A stretch of DNA of 64,000 bases from Pseudochrobactrum kiredjianiae (GCF_030362795.1 NZ_JAUCBM010000004.1:186001-250000); one strand, 5' to 3'; numbered from the stretch's first letter, positions 47,279 to 55,901 are shown. Translations and numbers: made by a program. Notes: generated by a model from the sequence alone, not told the origin.

Positions 47279-48606
47279 TACTGCCCCGCAGTGAGAAGAT
47301 TGATTGCGGCTTCAACAGTCATGGTCTGACGTTCGCCGGTTTTGCGATCTTTCACTTCAACTTCGCCATTCGCAACGCTGCGCGGACCGGCAATGATCTG
47401 TACCGGTACACCGATCAGATCCATCGTCGCGAATTTCGAACCCGGACGATCATCGCTGTCATCCAGCAGAGGATCGAGACCGGCATTGGTCAGCGCTTCA
47501 TAGAGTTTTTCACAAACAGCATCACAAGCTGCATCACCCGGCTTCATATTAACGATGCCTGCACCGAACGGCGCAATGGCTTTCGGCCAGATAATGCCGT
47601 TTTCATCATGGGATGCTTCAATCGTTGCAGCAACCACGCGTGAAGGGCCAATACCATAAGACCCCATGGAAACCAGATGTTCCTTGCCATCCGGCCCCTG
47701 CACTTTCGCGCCCATAGGTTCGGAATATTTGGTGCCGAAATGGAAAATATGGCCAACTTCAATACCGCGTGCTGCAACCTGTGCAGATGCATTGACTTTC
47801 GCCCATGCGGCTTCGTCATGCATTTCTTCAGTCGCGGCATAAGGTGTTGTCCACTGGTCAACAATCGAAGCCATTGCTGCATCATCGAAGAAGTCGATAT
47901 CCGCGCCCGGTACTTTCAGATCGAGATATGCGCGATCACAGAATACCTGACTTTCGCCGGTTTCTGCCAAAATGATAAATTCGTGGGACAGATCGCCACC
48001 GATCGGGCCGGTATCCGCACGCATTGGCACAACTTGCACGCCAATACGGGAGAATGTGCGCAGATAAGAAACGAACATACGGTAATAGGCAGCTTTCGCG
48101 CCTTCATAGTTCAGGTCGAAAGAATAAGCGTCTTTCATCAGGAACTCACGCGAGCGCATCACGCCGAAACGCGGACGCACTTCATCGCGGAATTTCCATT
48201 GAATGTGATAGAGGTTCAGCGGCAGATCTTTATAAGAGCGCACATAAGAACGGAAAATATCGGTGACCATTTCTTCATTGGTCGGGCCGAACAGCATTTC
48301 GCGCTCAGAGCGGTCTTTAATGCGCAGCATTTCCTTGCCGTAAGCATCATAGCGGCCGCTTTCGCGCCACAAATCAGCAGACTGGATGGTCGGCATCAGA
48401 ATTTCATTACCACCAGCGCGGTTCTGCTCTTCACGGATGATTGTGTTGACCTTGTTGAGAACTTTCAGCCCCAGCGGCAACCATGTGTAAATACCGGCTG
48501 ATTGCTGACGGATCATGCCCGCACGCAACATCAGACGATGGGAGACAATTTCTGCCTCTTTTGGATTTTCTTTCAGGATTGGCAAAAAGAATCGCGACAT
48601 ACGCAT
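47278..48606 (-). CDS. proS: Prolyl-tRNA synthetase
   Basis: A 442-aa class II synthetase of the short bacterial type without the editing insertion. Start [27 protein letters not shown]; motif 1 and 2 regions [43 protein letters not shown]; motif 3 [15 protein letters not shown]; anticodon domain at the C-terminus. The ATG at 48606 matches relatives; the frame runs 78 bases further upstream without support. First gene of proS-lolC-lolD. Confidence 0.94.
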   Translation of the reverse strand: MRMSRFFLPILKENPKEAEIVSHRLMLRAGMIRQQSAGIYTWLPLGLKVLNKVNTIIREEQNRAGGNEILMPTIQSADLWRESGRYDAYGKEMLRIKDRSEREMLFGPTNEEMVTDIFRSYVRSYKDLPLNLYHIQWKFRDEVRPRFGVMRSREFLMKDAYSFDLNYEGAKAAYYRMFVSYLRTFSRIGVQVVPMRADTGPIGGDLSHEFIILAETGESQVFCDRAYLDLKVPGADIDFFDDAAMASIVDQWTTPYAATEEMHDEAAWAKVNASAQVAARGIEVGHIFHFGTKYSEPMGAKVQGPDGKEHLVSMGSYGIGPSRVVAATIEASHDENGIIWPKAIAPFGAGIVNMKPGDAACDAVCEKLYEALTNAGLDPLLDDSDDRPGSKFATMDLIGVPVQIIAGPRSVANGEVEVKDRKTGERQTMTVEAAINLLTAGQ

Positions 48607-49090
48607 GGAGGAACCACCGGAAATTGCTCCCGACACAGAAGAATCAGGAAAAAACACATAAAATCTCCCGTGTTTATTAACCACTTATCGTAGCAATGAA
48701 AACCCGTCTCACGCAGAGCGGAGCGCTGTAATTCCCAACACGGAACAGTGCAGACCTGCCGGATAAAGCTCGCCAAATTATGGCAAGGCGTGCTGATTCC
48801 ATAGAAAACAAGCTTACCCACTCAAAATAACGTGAGCTTCGCAAGTTTATGCCCGCAGTTTCGATGATAAGAATACAAACTTCTTCTATTTTACTTCTTT
48901 GTGACAAATTTTTTACAAATTTGATTTCGATACAGAAAACACGTCAAAAACTGCATTTTTGATCAAATTGGTCATTTAAATCGAATTAAAAACTATCAAA
49001 ATTGTATTTTCGCTTTAAATCATATGGCATTTTTGTGTCTTGGGCTAAAAAAACACGTGACAACTGATATTTCTCATTCTATTTTCCAAG
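48607..49090. other. proS upstream region
   Basis: About 480 bases, AT-rich on the right. It holds the proS promoter on the minus strand and, at 49057-49084, the promoter-like hexamers of the small RNA candidate (GTGACA, 16 bases, CTATTT). No gene supported. Confidence 0.4.
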
Positions 49091-49241
49091 CAACGACAAC
49101 AGAGAGCAGGCTTAACTACTCTCTCACGCGGTCAAAGTCTTGGGAGGATGCAACTCAGGCGCGGTATATCGCAGCCGCCTGTAACAAGGATACGAGTTGG
49201 ACGCGTATTTTATCAGCAAGGCTAACGCCTTGCTTTTTTTT
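49091..49241 (+). ncRNA. Probable trans-acting small RNA
   Basis: An independent small transcript of about 150 bases. Promoter-like hexamers lie upstream (49057-49062 and 49079-49084). Hairpin 1 is AGAGAG (49101-49106) with CTCTCT (49119-49124); hairpin 2 is CAGGCG (49156-49161) with CGCCTG (49176-49181); a perfect 8-bp terminator stem (49215-49222 with 49227-49234) ends in seven T. A GGGAGGATG sequence lies at 49142-49150 before hairpin 2. The layout recalls the alphaproteobacterial suhB/MmgR small RNA family, but I cannot confirm this. An 83-codon frame overlaps it but runs through the terminator and is not supported. Confidence 0.6.
49215..49241 (+). terminator. Terminator of the small RNA
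   Basis: AGCAAGGC-taac-GCCTTGCT followed by seven T. Confidence 0.93.
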
Positions 49242-49376
49242 ACATCTTAATAATACAAATATAGTGGGATTATAGAAGTCACTTTTGCTTTAACGCGATA
49301 ATAAAGTGCTCCGCCCCTTATTCCTGACCAGGCTGCTCGCGTTTCAGAGATACACGCTCAGGTCTCTGTCGTTTCA

Positions 49377-49690
49377 GTCAGATGTTACCATCTGACTGCG
49401 AAATAGCTTTTAGTTGGACGCATTATCGCGGACGTCAGATGTTACCATCTGACTGCGAAATAGCTTTTAGTTGGACGCATTATCGCGGACGTCAGATGCT
49501 ACCATCTGACTGCGAAATAGCCTTTAGTTGGACGCATTATCGCGGGCGTCAGATGTTACCATCTGACTGCGAAATAGCTTTTAGTTGGACGCATTATCGC
49601 GGACGTCAGATGTTACCATCTGACTGCGAAATAGCTTTTAGTTGGACGCATTATCGCGGACGTCAGATGCTACCATCTGACTGCGAAATG
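49377..49690. repeat. 57-bp tandem repeat, five full copies and one partial
   Basis: Copies start with GTCAGATG at 49377, 49434, 49491, 49548, 49605 and (partial, inside the regulator gene) 49662. Each holds a perfect hairpin GTCAGATG-TTAC-CATCTGAC (CTAC loop in copies 3 and 6), then TGCGAAATAGC and TTAGTTGGACGCATTATCGCGG. Copies differ at only a few bases. The unit corresponds to the last codons and stop of the AraC-type gene, so the array arose from its 3' end. There are no unique spacers. Each copy carries the gene's stop codon. Confidence 0.93.
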
Positions 49691-50732
49691 CTTTGGGGCT
49701 CATACCCGTCACACGCAGGAACTCGCGATTAAAATTGGATTTGGTCAGAAAGCCACTGGCAAAGGTAATTTGTGTTACCGGCTCATCCGTCTCGCGCAGC
49801 AGACGGCACGCCTCTTCCACGCGAAAATTATTCACATAAACCGAAACACTTATCCCGCGACAACGATTAACTGCCTCAGAAACATGGCGTGGCGGTTTGC
49901 GCAATCGATGTGCAATCCGTTTTAAATTCAATTCCATATCTTCGTAGAGCTGCTTTTCCCGCATCAAAGCGTCCAGCTCCGCCACGATAGCAATATGCTG
50001 CTCCGTCGTCAGAGCCGTTTCCGTGCTTACCACTTGTGATGCTGGCTCCGCCTCCCCGCCGTTTTCATCACTCGTACGGTTGTTCAGCGCAACGCCTGCC
50101 GCTGCACCAAGAAATAGCAGTGACAGAATATTCGTCACCAAGATGATAGACGGTGAATAATGGCCACCGCTCCAGAAAAAATCAAAATTTATCAGAAGAT
50201 CAACGATCACAGAGCCGATCAGCATCAAACCGGTAATCTGCATTGCCCGATAAGAACGCAGCACACCATCCAGTCTTGCTGCGATCAACACATCCGGCCC
50301 TTTATAGGCAAGCCACAATAAGGCAACGCCATAGATCAAAAAAATCACAATAATAGCCAGAGCGGCCAAATCTCGTCGGAAAAGTAACAGGCTGAAAACA
50401 ACAATCACCGGCAGCAAATGCGGCCATATCTTTTTAATTCGCAATGCCTGCACGCTGTCAGCCACCGTGAGGCTATAAAAACTTAAATAAGCCAATCCGG
50501 CAATGATTGAGGCCAGCAATATCTGTAATGGCAAAACCGCAGTGATTTCATAGCCCCAACGCAATCCGAGCAATATAGATTGCACCATATAAATACTGAT
50601 CAGGACGATGAAAAACTGATCCGTACGATTGCCCGCCTCACGCTTGCGCAGCAATTGCCAAAGCAACAGCCCCATCAAGATTGTCACCACAAAAGGCAGA
50701 GGAATAAAAAGCACCGGCACAACCTTAAACAA
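49638..50732 (-). CDS. AraC-type regulator with N-terminal membrane domain
   Basis: A 364-aa protein. Residues 1-225 contain about seven hydrophobic segments; residues 255-360 are the AraC/XylS double helix-turn-helix (RIAHRLRKPPRHVSEAVNRCRG, VEEACRLLRETDEPVTQITFASGF and NFNREFLRVTGMSPKAFR). This is a membrane-anchored sensor-regulator. No ATG opens the frame: the first possible starts are TTG at 50732 and GTG codons shortly after, the next ATG being codon 20. The last codons lie in the tandem repeat array. It is divergent from a lipoprotein gene that may be its target. Confidence 0.82.
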   Translation of the reverse strand: MFKVVPVLFIPLPFVVTILMGLLLWQLLRKREAGNRTDQFFIVLISIYMVQSILLGLRWGYEITAVLPLQILLASIIAGLAYLSFYSLTVADSVQALRIKKIWPHLLPVIVVFSLLLFRRDLAALAIIVIFLIYGVALLWLAYKGPDVLIAARLDGVLRSYRAMQITGLMLIGSVIVDLLINFDFFWSGGHYSPSIILVTNILSLLFLGAAAGVALNNRTSDENGGEAEPASQVVSTETALTTEQHIAIVAELDALMREKQLYEDMELNLKRIAHRLRKPPRHVSEAVNRCRGISVSVYVNNFRVEEACRLLRETDEPVTQITFASGFLTKSNFNREFLRVTGMSPKAFRSQMVASDVRDNASN

Positions 50733-50826
50733 TGAATGACAAGCTCATCAGCGATGAAGCAAAACACGTTCTGCGTCGACCTTGATCAGGATTCAGGTCG
50801 CAGAAAACGACAGAACCGTAAAATAT

Positions 50827-50865
50827 CCATGCATATACCTGTTTAACAAGGATAAATATGCATGG
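50827..50865. promoter_or_regulatory. Inverted repeat enclosing the lipoprotein gene's ribosome site
   Basis: CCATGCATA (50827-50835) and TATGCATGG (50857-50865) are perfect inverted copies 21 bases apart. The loop contains AAGGA (50848-50852) and the right arm contains the start codon at 50862. It could fold in the mRNA and control translation, or be a DNA operator for the divergent AraC-type protein. Confidence 0.5.
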
Positions 50866-51563
50866 ACTATATGCTTCTTTCTATACTGCTCTCCGCTGTT
50901 GTTGCGCTCAGCGGCTGCAACAATGAGCAGGCCAGCGCTCAAAAATCCGTCGCGACGGATGACATCAATCTTGTCAAAATCAGCGGTGATGCCAGCCTCA
51001 TCCGTCTGACCACACAAGATAATGAAGAACGACAATCAATCATGTCCGCCAAACCGTCAGGCTGGCTCTCGGGGTGGTTCTATAATAACTGCAAAGCAAA
51101 GGGAGATATGGTTGTGTCTGGTCAGACATTACTGATCAACGCCCATAACAGCGACTGGTATGATCTGTCGGAATGCAGCACCTATCTGCAAATTAATCTG
51201 CCGCGCAATGTCAATGTCGAGATAAAGCAGCCTGCTTTCAAAGCTGACCTTCAAGGGCAATTCTCCGGTTTAGATATTGAAACCAGAGCAGCGGATATCG
51301 CCCTGACAGGCTCAGCCCAAACAGTCAAAATCCGTGGCGATGCTTTTCGCACAAAATTGCAATTTGATGATACTGCCCGACCAGAGCAGATTAATATCGC
51401 CGGACGTGCGCTCGATACCAGTTTGCATTTTCCGAAAGGTACGGCAATTAGTTACCGCATTAACGCCAAGGCTTCTATGTTCGACAGCAAGCTGCCGAAC
51501 ACACCGGATGCAAAACCAGAAATCCTGATATCAGGCGATGCTGTACGCACGGAAATCAGATAG
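50862..51563 (+). CDS. Lipoprotein with DUF4097-like beta-rich domain
   Basis: A 233-aa predicted lipoprotein: signal of about 18 residues, lipobox LSGC with the acylated cysteine at residue 19. The mature part is mostly short beta strands (LVKISGDASLIRL, INLPRNVNVEIKQPAFKADLQGQFSGLDIETRAADIALTG), the layered pattern of DUF4097/DUF2807-type beta-helix proteins. Function unknown. Divergent from the membrane AraC-type regulator. An ATG three codons later is an alternative start. Convergent with the DUF1467 gene. Confidence 0.72.
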   Translation: MDYMLLSILLSAVVALSGCNNEQASAQKSVATDDINLVKISGDASLIRLTTQDNEERQSIMSAKPSGWLSGWFYNNCKAKGDMVVSGQTLLINAHNSDWYDLSECSTYLQINLPRNVNVEIKQPAFKADLQGQFSGLDIETRAADIALTGSAQTVKIRGDAFRTKLQFDDTARPEQINIAGRALDTSLHFPKGTAISYRINAKASMFDSKLPNTPDAKPEILISGDAVRTEIR

Positions 51564-51622
51564 TTTCATTCTATATAATTCTATAAAAACAATTGTTTGC
51601 AGAAATAACTTCAGTTTTAGAT

Positions 51623-51889
51623 TCATAAATCCGGAAAGAAATGCGGGATATCATCCAGTCCAAAACCAAGCTTCTGCGTGATGAACCAAAACAAGCCGAA
51701 AATGATCGTGGCAACCACCGTTGTCCGTAAAAATGCCAGCCAGATCCGCGGGCGTGCCGGAGCGCTCGCGACTGTGCCGCGCACGATGTGATTTTCTTCT
51801 GCCTGTGTACGCAGACCGAAAGGCAGCATGGCAAACAGTGTTGTCCACCAGATAATGAAAAAGATCGCCATTCCGGATATAACCGACAT
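51623..51889 (-). CDS. DUF1467 family membrane protein
   Basis: An 88-aa protein with two hydrophobic segments (about 5-24 and 55-75) and the family sequences IIWWTTLFAMLPFGLRTQ and GLDDIPHFFPDL. DUF1467 is almost confined to alphaproteobacteria and is normally found between rnj and proS. The ribosome site GGAGGAAGA precedes the ATG at 51889. A longer overlapping frame on the same strand is not supported. Function unknown. Confidence 0.87.
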   Translation of the reverse strand: MSVISGMAIFFIIWWTTLFAMLPFGLRTQAEENHIVRGTVASAPARPRIWLAFLRTTVVATIIFGLFWFITQKLGFGLDDIPHFFPDL

Positions 51890-52108
51890 ATTCTTCCTCC
51901 CCGCAGAACCGCTCCGGTAAAAGCGGTATGCTGTATTATCTCCTTACCATAGAGCAGCAATTCCGTACCGACAAGTGCGTGTTCCCGTCCCTTTTGCAGG
52001 CTGCGATATTTAGCACAATGTGTAACAACGCATAAAAACATCAGCTTTCAATTTTAAACTATCTGCTTAACCTGATGACTCATTTGAATGATTTCGGGTT
52101 ATAAACCA

Positions 52109-52918
52109 ATGATACGCAAGATATTTTTATGCGGCATAACATTTATATTCATCATCATTAGCGTTTTCACATTAAATGCCCGTGCGGAAGATTCGAATAC
52201 GCAGGAATTGGCCAAAAAACTGGCGAACCCCGTCTCCAGTCTGATTAGCGTACCAATTCAAAATACCTATATTTGTTGCAGCGGCACCAATAATGCCGGC
52301 CGCTTTACAACCAATATTCAGCCGGTCGTACCGTTTTCACTCAACAGTGACTGGAATTTGATTGTGCGCACGATTTTACCAATCATTCATCAGGATGCTT
52401 CGGCACCTGATATCGGAGCCAAGTTCGGATTAGGTGATACGGTGCAGAGCTTTTTTCTGTCACCTGTCAAAGAGCATGATGGCCTCATCTGGGGCGCAGG
52501 GCCAGCCTTTCTATGGCCAACAGCAACCAATGCCATGCTTGGCAGTCAAAAATGGGGTGCAGGCCCGACGGTGGTCGCGCTAAAACAAATGCATGGCTGG
52601 ACATTTGGCGGACTTGCCAATCATATCTGGTCTTTTGCCGGTGAAAGCGACAGGCAAAATGTCAGTGCGACGATGGTTCAGCCTTTTCTCAGCTATACAT
52701 TTCCCAACACTGTCGGCCTGTCTCTCAATAGTGAAATGACCTATGACTGGACAAACGCGCAGTGGACAATCCCCGTTGATGTGGGCATTTCCAAGGTTTT
52801 TACCTTTGCCAAACAGCATGTTAGTCTCGGTGTGACCGGCCAATATTATGCCCGCAAAGCGGATAATGGTCCCGACTGGGGTGCCCGCTTTACCGCAACT
52901 TTTTTGTTTCCGAAGTAA
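52109..52918 (+). CDS. Predicted outer membrane beta-barrel protein
   Basis: About 269 aa from ATG 52109. The signal peptide ends near ARAED. The mature protein has repeated alternating strands (FTTNIQPVVPFSL, WNLIVRTILPII, GGLANHIWSFA, VQPFLSYTFPNTVGLSLNSEMTYDW, VSLGVTGQYYAR) and ends with ARFTATFLFPK, like small outer-membrane or transporter-like barrel proteins (neuromedin-U-like family). Two cysteines sit next to each other in YICCSG. It lies between DUF1467 and rnj, in the opposite direction to both, so it appears inserted. An ATG 21 bases upstream is an alternative start. Confidence 0.7.
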   Translation: MIRKIFLCGITFIFIIISVFTLNARAEDSNTQELAKKLANPVSSLISVPIQNTYICCSGTNNAGRFTTNIQPVVPFSLNSDWNLIVRTILPIIHQDASAPDIGAKFGLGDTVQSFFLSPVKEHDGLIWGAGPAFLWPTATNAMLGSQKWGAGPTVVALKQMHGWTFGGLANHIWSFAGESDRQNVSATMVQPFLSYTFPNTVGLSLNSEMTYDWTNAQWTIPVDVGISKVFTFAKQHVSLGVTGQYYARKADNGPDWGARFTATFLFPK

Positions 52919-52929
52919 ACCACAAAACA

Positions 52930-52966
52930 AAAACCGCCGGTTTGCGTCACACAAACCGGCGGTTTT
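52930..52966. terminator. Bidirectional terminator between the barrel gene and rnj
   Basis: AAAACCGCCGGTTTG (52930-52944) pairs with CAAACCGGCGGTTTT (52952-52966). Confidence 0.92.
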
Positions 52967-52985
52967 AAATTTAACAAAGCAAGTA

Positions 52986-54704
52986 TCAGGCTTCAGTAAT
53001 ACGTGTCACAAAAACCGTTGTGACCGGCTTTTTACCCCATACATCATTAGCTGCAGCGCGCACTGCGCGACGGGCGGCTTCGCGCACCAGATCAATGTCT
53101 TTGCGACGCGCACGCGGAATGCTGTCTACAGCACTAACGACAGCATCATAGAGAAGATCTTCAATCAGATTTTTTTGCGCATCTTCTTCCGGCACACCAA
53201 AAGCAACCACTTCCGGCTCATCGTAGATTTTATATTGATTATCGAGAAGAATGGAGACTGCCACATGGCCAACATAGGCAAGTTTGCGGCGCTCACTGAT
53301 CCCCATTTCATCTTCATCACCGATCAGACGGCCATCTTTATAAATACGGCCATAGGGTGCTTCATCAATAATCTTTGCCGGTCCCGGTGCCAAACGCAAT
53401 ACGTCACCATTGCGAACCTGTGCAACATCCGGAATACCGGCCTGAACACCAAGCGTTCCCTGTGCCACCAGATGTGCGGCCTCACCATGCACCGGCACCA
53501 GAATTTGCGGGCGCACCCATGCATACATGCGCTTCAGCTCATTGCGACGCGGATGGCCGGAAACATGCACAAGCGCATCATCATCAGAGATGATCTTGAT
53601 GCCTTGTTCAATCAGCTGGTTTTTGATTTCAATAATTGGTTTTTCATTACCCGGAATAGTACGCGATGAGAAAATCACTGTATCACCGGCAGTCAAAGCC
53701 AAGGAGCGCATTTCATCCCGTGCCAGTTTGGCAAGTGCTGCACGCGGCTCACCCTGACTACCGGTCAGCACCATCACCACATTTTCACGCGGGACATAGC
53801 CGTAATCATCTTCTGAGAGAAATTCCGGCAGGCCTTCCATATAGCCAAGTTCGGTTGCAACAGAAATACAGCGTTTCATCGAACGGCCGACCACCAGCAC
53901 CTGACGACCGGCATCACGCGCAGCTTCCGCAATCGAGCGGATACGTCCGACATTGGAGGAGAATGTGGTGATCGCTACGCGGCCTTTGGCATTCTCAATC
54001 AGCTCGCGCAGGCTTTCCGACACCTGACGCTCGGACGGTGATTCACCTTCGCGCATCGCATTGGTGCTGTCGCAGACCAGTGCCAGCACGCCTTCATCAC
54101 CAAGCTGTTCAAAACGGCTGGCATCCAGTACAGGGCCAAGCGACGGTTCCGGATCGATCTTCCAGTCACCTGTATGGATCACACGGCCGAGCGGCGTGGT
54201 AATCGCCAGCGATACCGGTTCGGGAATCGAATGGGTAACAGCAACCGCTTCGATCTTGAACGGGCCAACCTCAAAGCTTTCACCGGCGCGGAATACAGTT
54301 ACCGGAATTTCCGGCGCATTATATTCAGCCTGACGCTTGGCTTCGAGCAAACCGGCTGTAAATGGCGTTGCATAGACCGGCAGGCGCAGACGCGGCCAGA
54401 GATCCAAAAGCGAACCATAATGATCTTCGTGAGCATGGGTAATAATAATCCCGCGGATATTATTACGTTCTGCTTCCAGATAGCGGATATCCGGCAGGAT
54501 CAGGTCTGCCCCCGGCAATTCAGCACCTGCAAAACTCACACCCATATCGATAATGATCCATTCACGCGCATGTTCCGGCCCGTAGCCGTACATTGCGAGA
54601 TTCATACCGATTTCGCCTACACCACCCAATGGCAGGAACACCAGTTCCTCTTTACCATTCAGTTGGCCTTTGTTTTGCAAATCATCCAAACGGGACTGGG
54701 GCAT
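52986..54704 (-). CDS. rnj: Ribonuclease J
   Basis: A 572-aa metallo-beta-lactamase/beta-CASP nuclease with 5'-3' exo- and endo-activity in RNA decay. The metal site HAHEDHYGSL and further motifs LVCDSTNAMREGESPSE, ITTFSSNVGRIRSIAEAA, GSQGEPRAAL and VSGHPRRNELKRMYAWVRPQ are complete. The C-terminal part is somewhat longer than in short RNase J forms. GGAGGGGG precedes the ATG at 54704. It lies downstream of birA, with a 420-base spacer containing a repeat. Confidence 0.93.
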   Translation of the reverse strand: MPQSRLDDLQNKGQLNGKEELVFLPLGGVGEIGMNLAMYGYGPEHAREWIIIDMGVSFAGAELPGADLILPDIRYLEAERNNIRGIIITHAHEDHYGSLLDLWPRLRLPVYATPFTAGLLEAKRQAEYNAPEIPVTVFRAGESFEVGPFKIEAVAVTHSIPEPVSLAITTPLGRVIHTGDWKIDPEPSLGPVLDASRFEQLGDEGVLALVCDSTNAMREGESPSERQVSESLRELIENAKGRVAITTFSSNVGRIRSIAEAARDAGRQVLVVGRSMKRCISVATELGYMEGLPEFLSEDDYGYVPRENVVMVLTGSQGEPRAALAKLARDEMRSLALTAGDTVIFSSRTIPGNEKPIIEIKNQLIEQGIKIISDDDALVHVSGHPRRNELKRMYAWVRPQILVPVHGEAAHLVAQGTLGVQAGIPDVAQVRNGDVLRLAPGPAKIIDEAPYGRIYKDGRLIGDEDEMGISERRKLAYVGHVAVSILLDNQYKIYDEPEVVAFGVPEEDAQKNLIEDLLYDAVVSAVDSIPRARRKDIDLVREAARRAVRAAANDVWGKKPVTTVFVTRITEA

Positions 54705-55124
54705 TCCCCCTCCTCAAAAACTATTTAATTCGGTACATCATCATTTGGCATTTTCCCTGCTCTTTTAAAGACAGAGCCGGATGCGCACAGTCGTGACAAT
54801 GCAAATTCAACATATTAAAGCATTTCCAGCAAAAGTGGGTACCGGTTTTGCGTAGGATAATGCGTAAAACAAAGAATTAGAGTGGTTCCAACGATTCAGT
54901 CATAACTGGAAACACTCTAATTTCATGACCGCTAAAGTGATGGGAAGCAAGAATTGTTCTCTAAAATTCCCAACTTACAAAAGGAAAACTGAAGTTTTGC
55001 ACTTCAACTTCCCATTTATAACAAAACCGGCCACGTCTGCCAGTTTATCGCGTTCACTTCAGCTTTACTCAAATGTAATCTCAGAAACCGTATTTCATAA
55101 AATAACATTGCGTTGTGCGATGCT
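54705..55124. other. Intergenic region between rnj and birA
   Basis: 420 bases. It contains a dispersed repeat (listed separately) and the rnj promoter. No other gene or terminator was recognised. Confidence 0.45.
54815..54922. repeat. Dispersed repeat of the GCATTTCCAGCAAAAGTG family, longest copy
   Basis: AGCATTTCCAGCAAAAGTGG, a CCGGTTTTGCG core and GGATAATGCGTAAAAC are followed by a hairpin AATTAGAGTG (54875-54884) with CACTCTAATT (54913-54922), perfect over 10 bp. The first 52 bases closely match the reverse complement of 10543-10596. Confidence 0.7.
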
Positions 55125-55901
55125 TTAGCGTGTTTCAGCCCCAAAGAAAACCTCTCCCGCTGAGATCGTCTTTTTGCGCCCCTGCGGCAGCGACAAAACC
55201 AGATGGCCTTGGCTGTCAATGGAAGAAAACGTACCTTCCAGCATCTCACCGCCACTCTGCACCCGAATAATCTCACCCAGTCTTGCTGCATGACGCAGCC
55301 AATGGGTGCGGATTGTTTCCAGTCCCTGCCCGTCATTCCACAAGGCAAAGTTCACCGCAAAGCGTTCAGCCAGAGCTTCCAGAAGTTGCTCTGCACCTTG
55401 ACTATAACCATTGGCCTTGAGGTTGCTCACCGCATAGGGCACACCTTCCGGGCTATGCAGGACATTCACACCAATCCCGATCACCAGAGCCTTGCGCTCG
55501 TCTTTCAGCAAGCTGGATTCAAGCAGAATACCCGATAGTTTCGCACCATCTGCCAGCACATCATTCGGCCATTTCAGCTGAAATCGTGTTGGTGTGTCCG
55601 GTAGCAATTGCTCAACCGCTTCAACCAGAGACAGTCCGGCAACGAAACTCAGTGTTGCCGCCAGTTCCAACGGATAATCGTGTACCAACAACAAAGTTGC
55701 GGCCAGATTGCCGGTCTGTGTTGACCATTCACGACCACGACGACCGCGCCCAGAGCGCTGATCTTTAGTCACATACCAGACCGAGCCCGCCTCACCTGTC
55801 TGCGCATTAGCCAAGGCTTCGGCATTGGTTGAGCCGATATGCTCAAATTCTTTTAACCGGTAACCGGCTGTAATCGTCTTTTCGCTCAATACAAAAGTCA
55901 T
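55125..55901 (-). CDS. birA: Biotin-[acetyl-CoA-carboxylase] ligase
   Basis: A 258-aa enzyme attaching biotin to carboxyl carrier proteins. The catalytic loop DQRSGRGRRGREW, the biotin/ATP region LKWPNDVLADGAKLSGILLES and IGIGVN are present; there is no N-terminal helix-turn-helix, so it is a pure ligase, unlike E. coli BirA. A C-terminal SH3-like domain follows. It is downstream of the nuo operon but separated by a terminator. Confidence 0.92.
   Translation of the reverse strand: MTFVLSEKTITAGYRLKEFEHIGSTNAEALANAQTGEAGSVWYVTKDQRSGRGRRGREWSTQTGNLAATLLLVHDYPLELAATLSFVAGLSLVEAVEQLLPDTPTRFQLKWPNDVLADGAKLSGILLESSLLKDERKALVIGIGVNVLHSPEGVPYAVSNLKANGYSQGAEQLLEALAERFAVNFALWNDGQGLETIRTHWLRHAARLGEIIRVQSGGEMLEGTFSSIDSQGHLVLSLPQGRKKTISAGEVFFGAETR

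Noticed and set aside
49024-49275. An 83-codon forward frame
   Set aside because: It covers the small RNA promoter, hairpins and terminator, has no ribosome site and no protein-like features.
49377-49690. CRISPR array
   Set aside because: The repeats are contiguous 57-bp units with no unique spacers, no leader and no cas genes; it is a plain tandem repeat.
49382-49732. A 116-codon forward frame encoding five 19-residue repeats
   Set aside because: It is open only because the repeat unit is a multiple of three; it has no ribosome site and ends inside the antisense of the regulator gene. It is mentioned as a property of the array, not as a gene.
51571-52041. A 156-codon reverse frame overlapping DUF1467
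   Set aside because: DUF1467 in another frame is a recognised family with a strong ribosome site; the longer frame has shadow-like composition.
48607-52966. Defence island, integron or mobile element
   Set aside because: No transposase, integrase, recombinase, restriction or toxin gene and no flanking direct repeats could be seen in this accessory patch.
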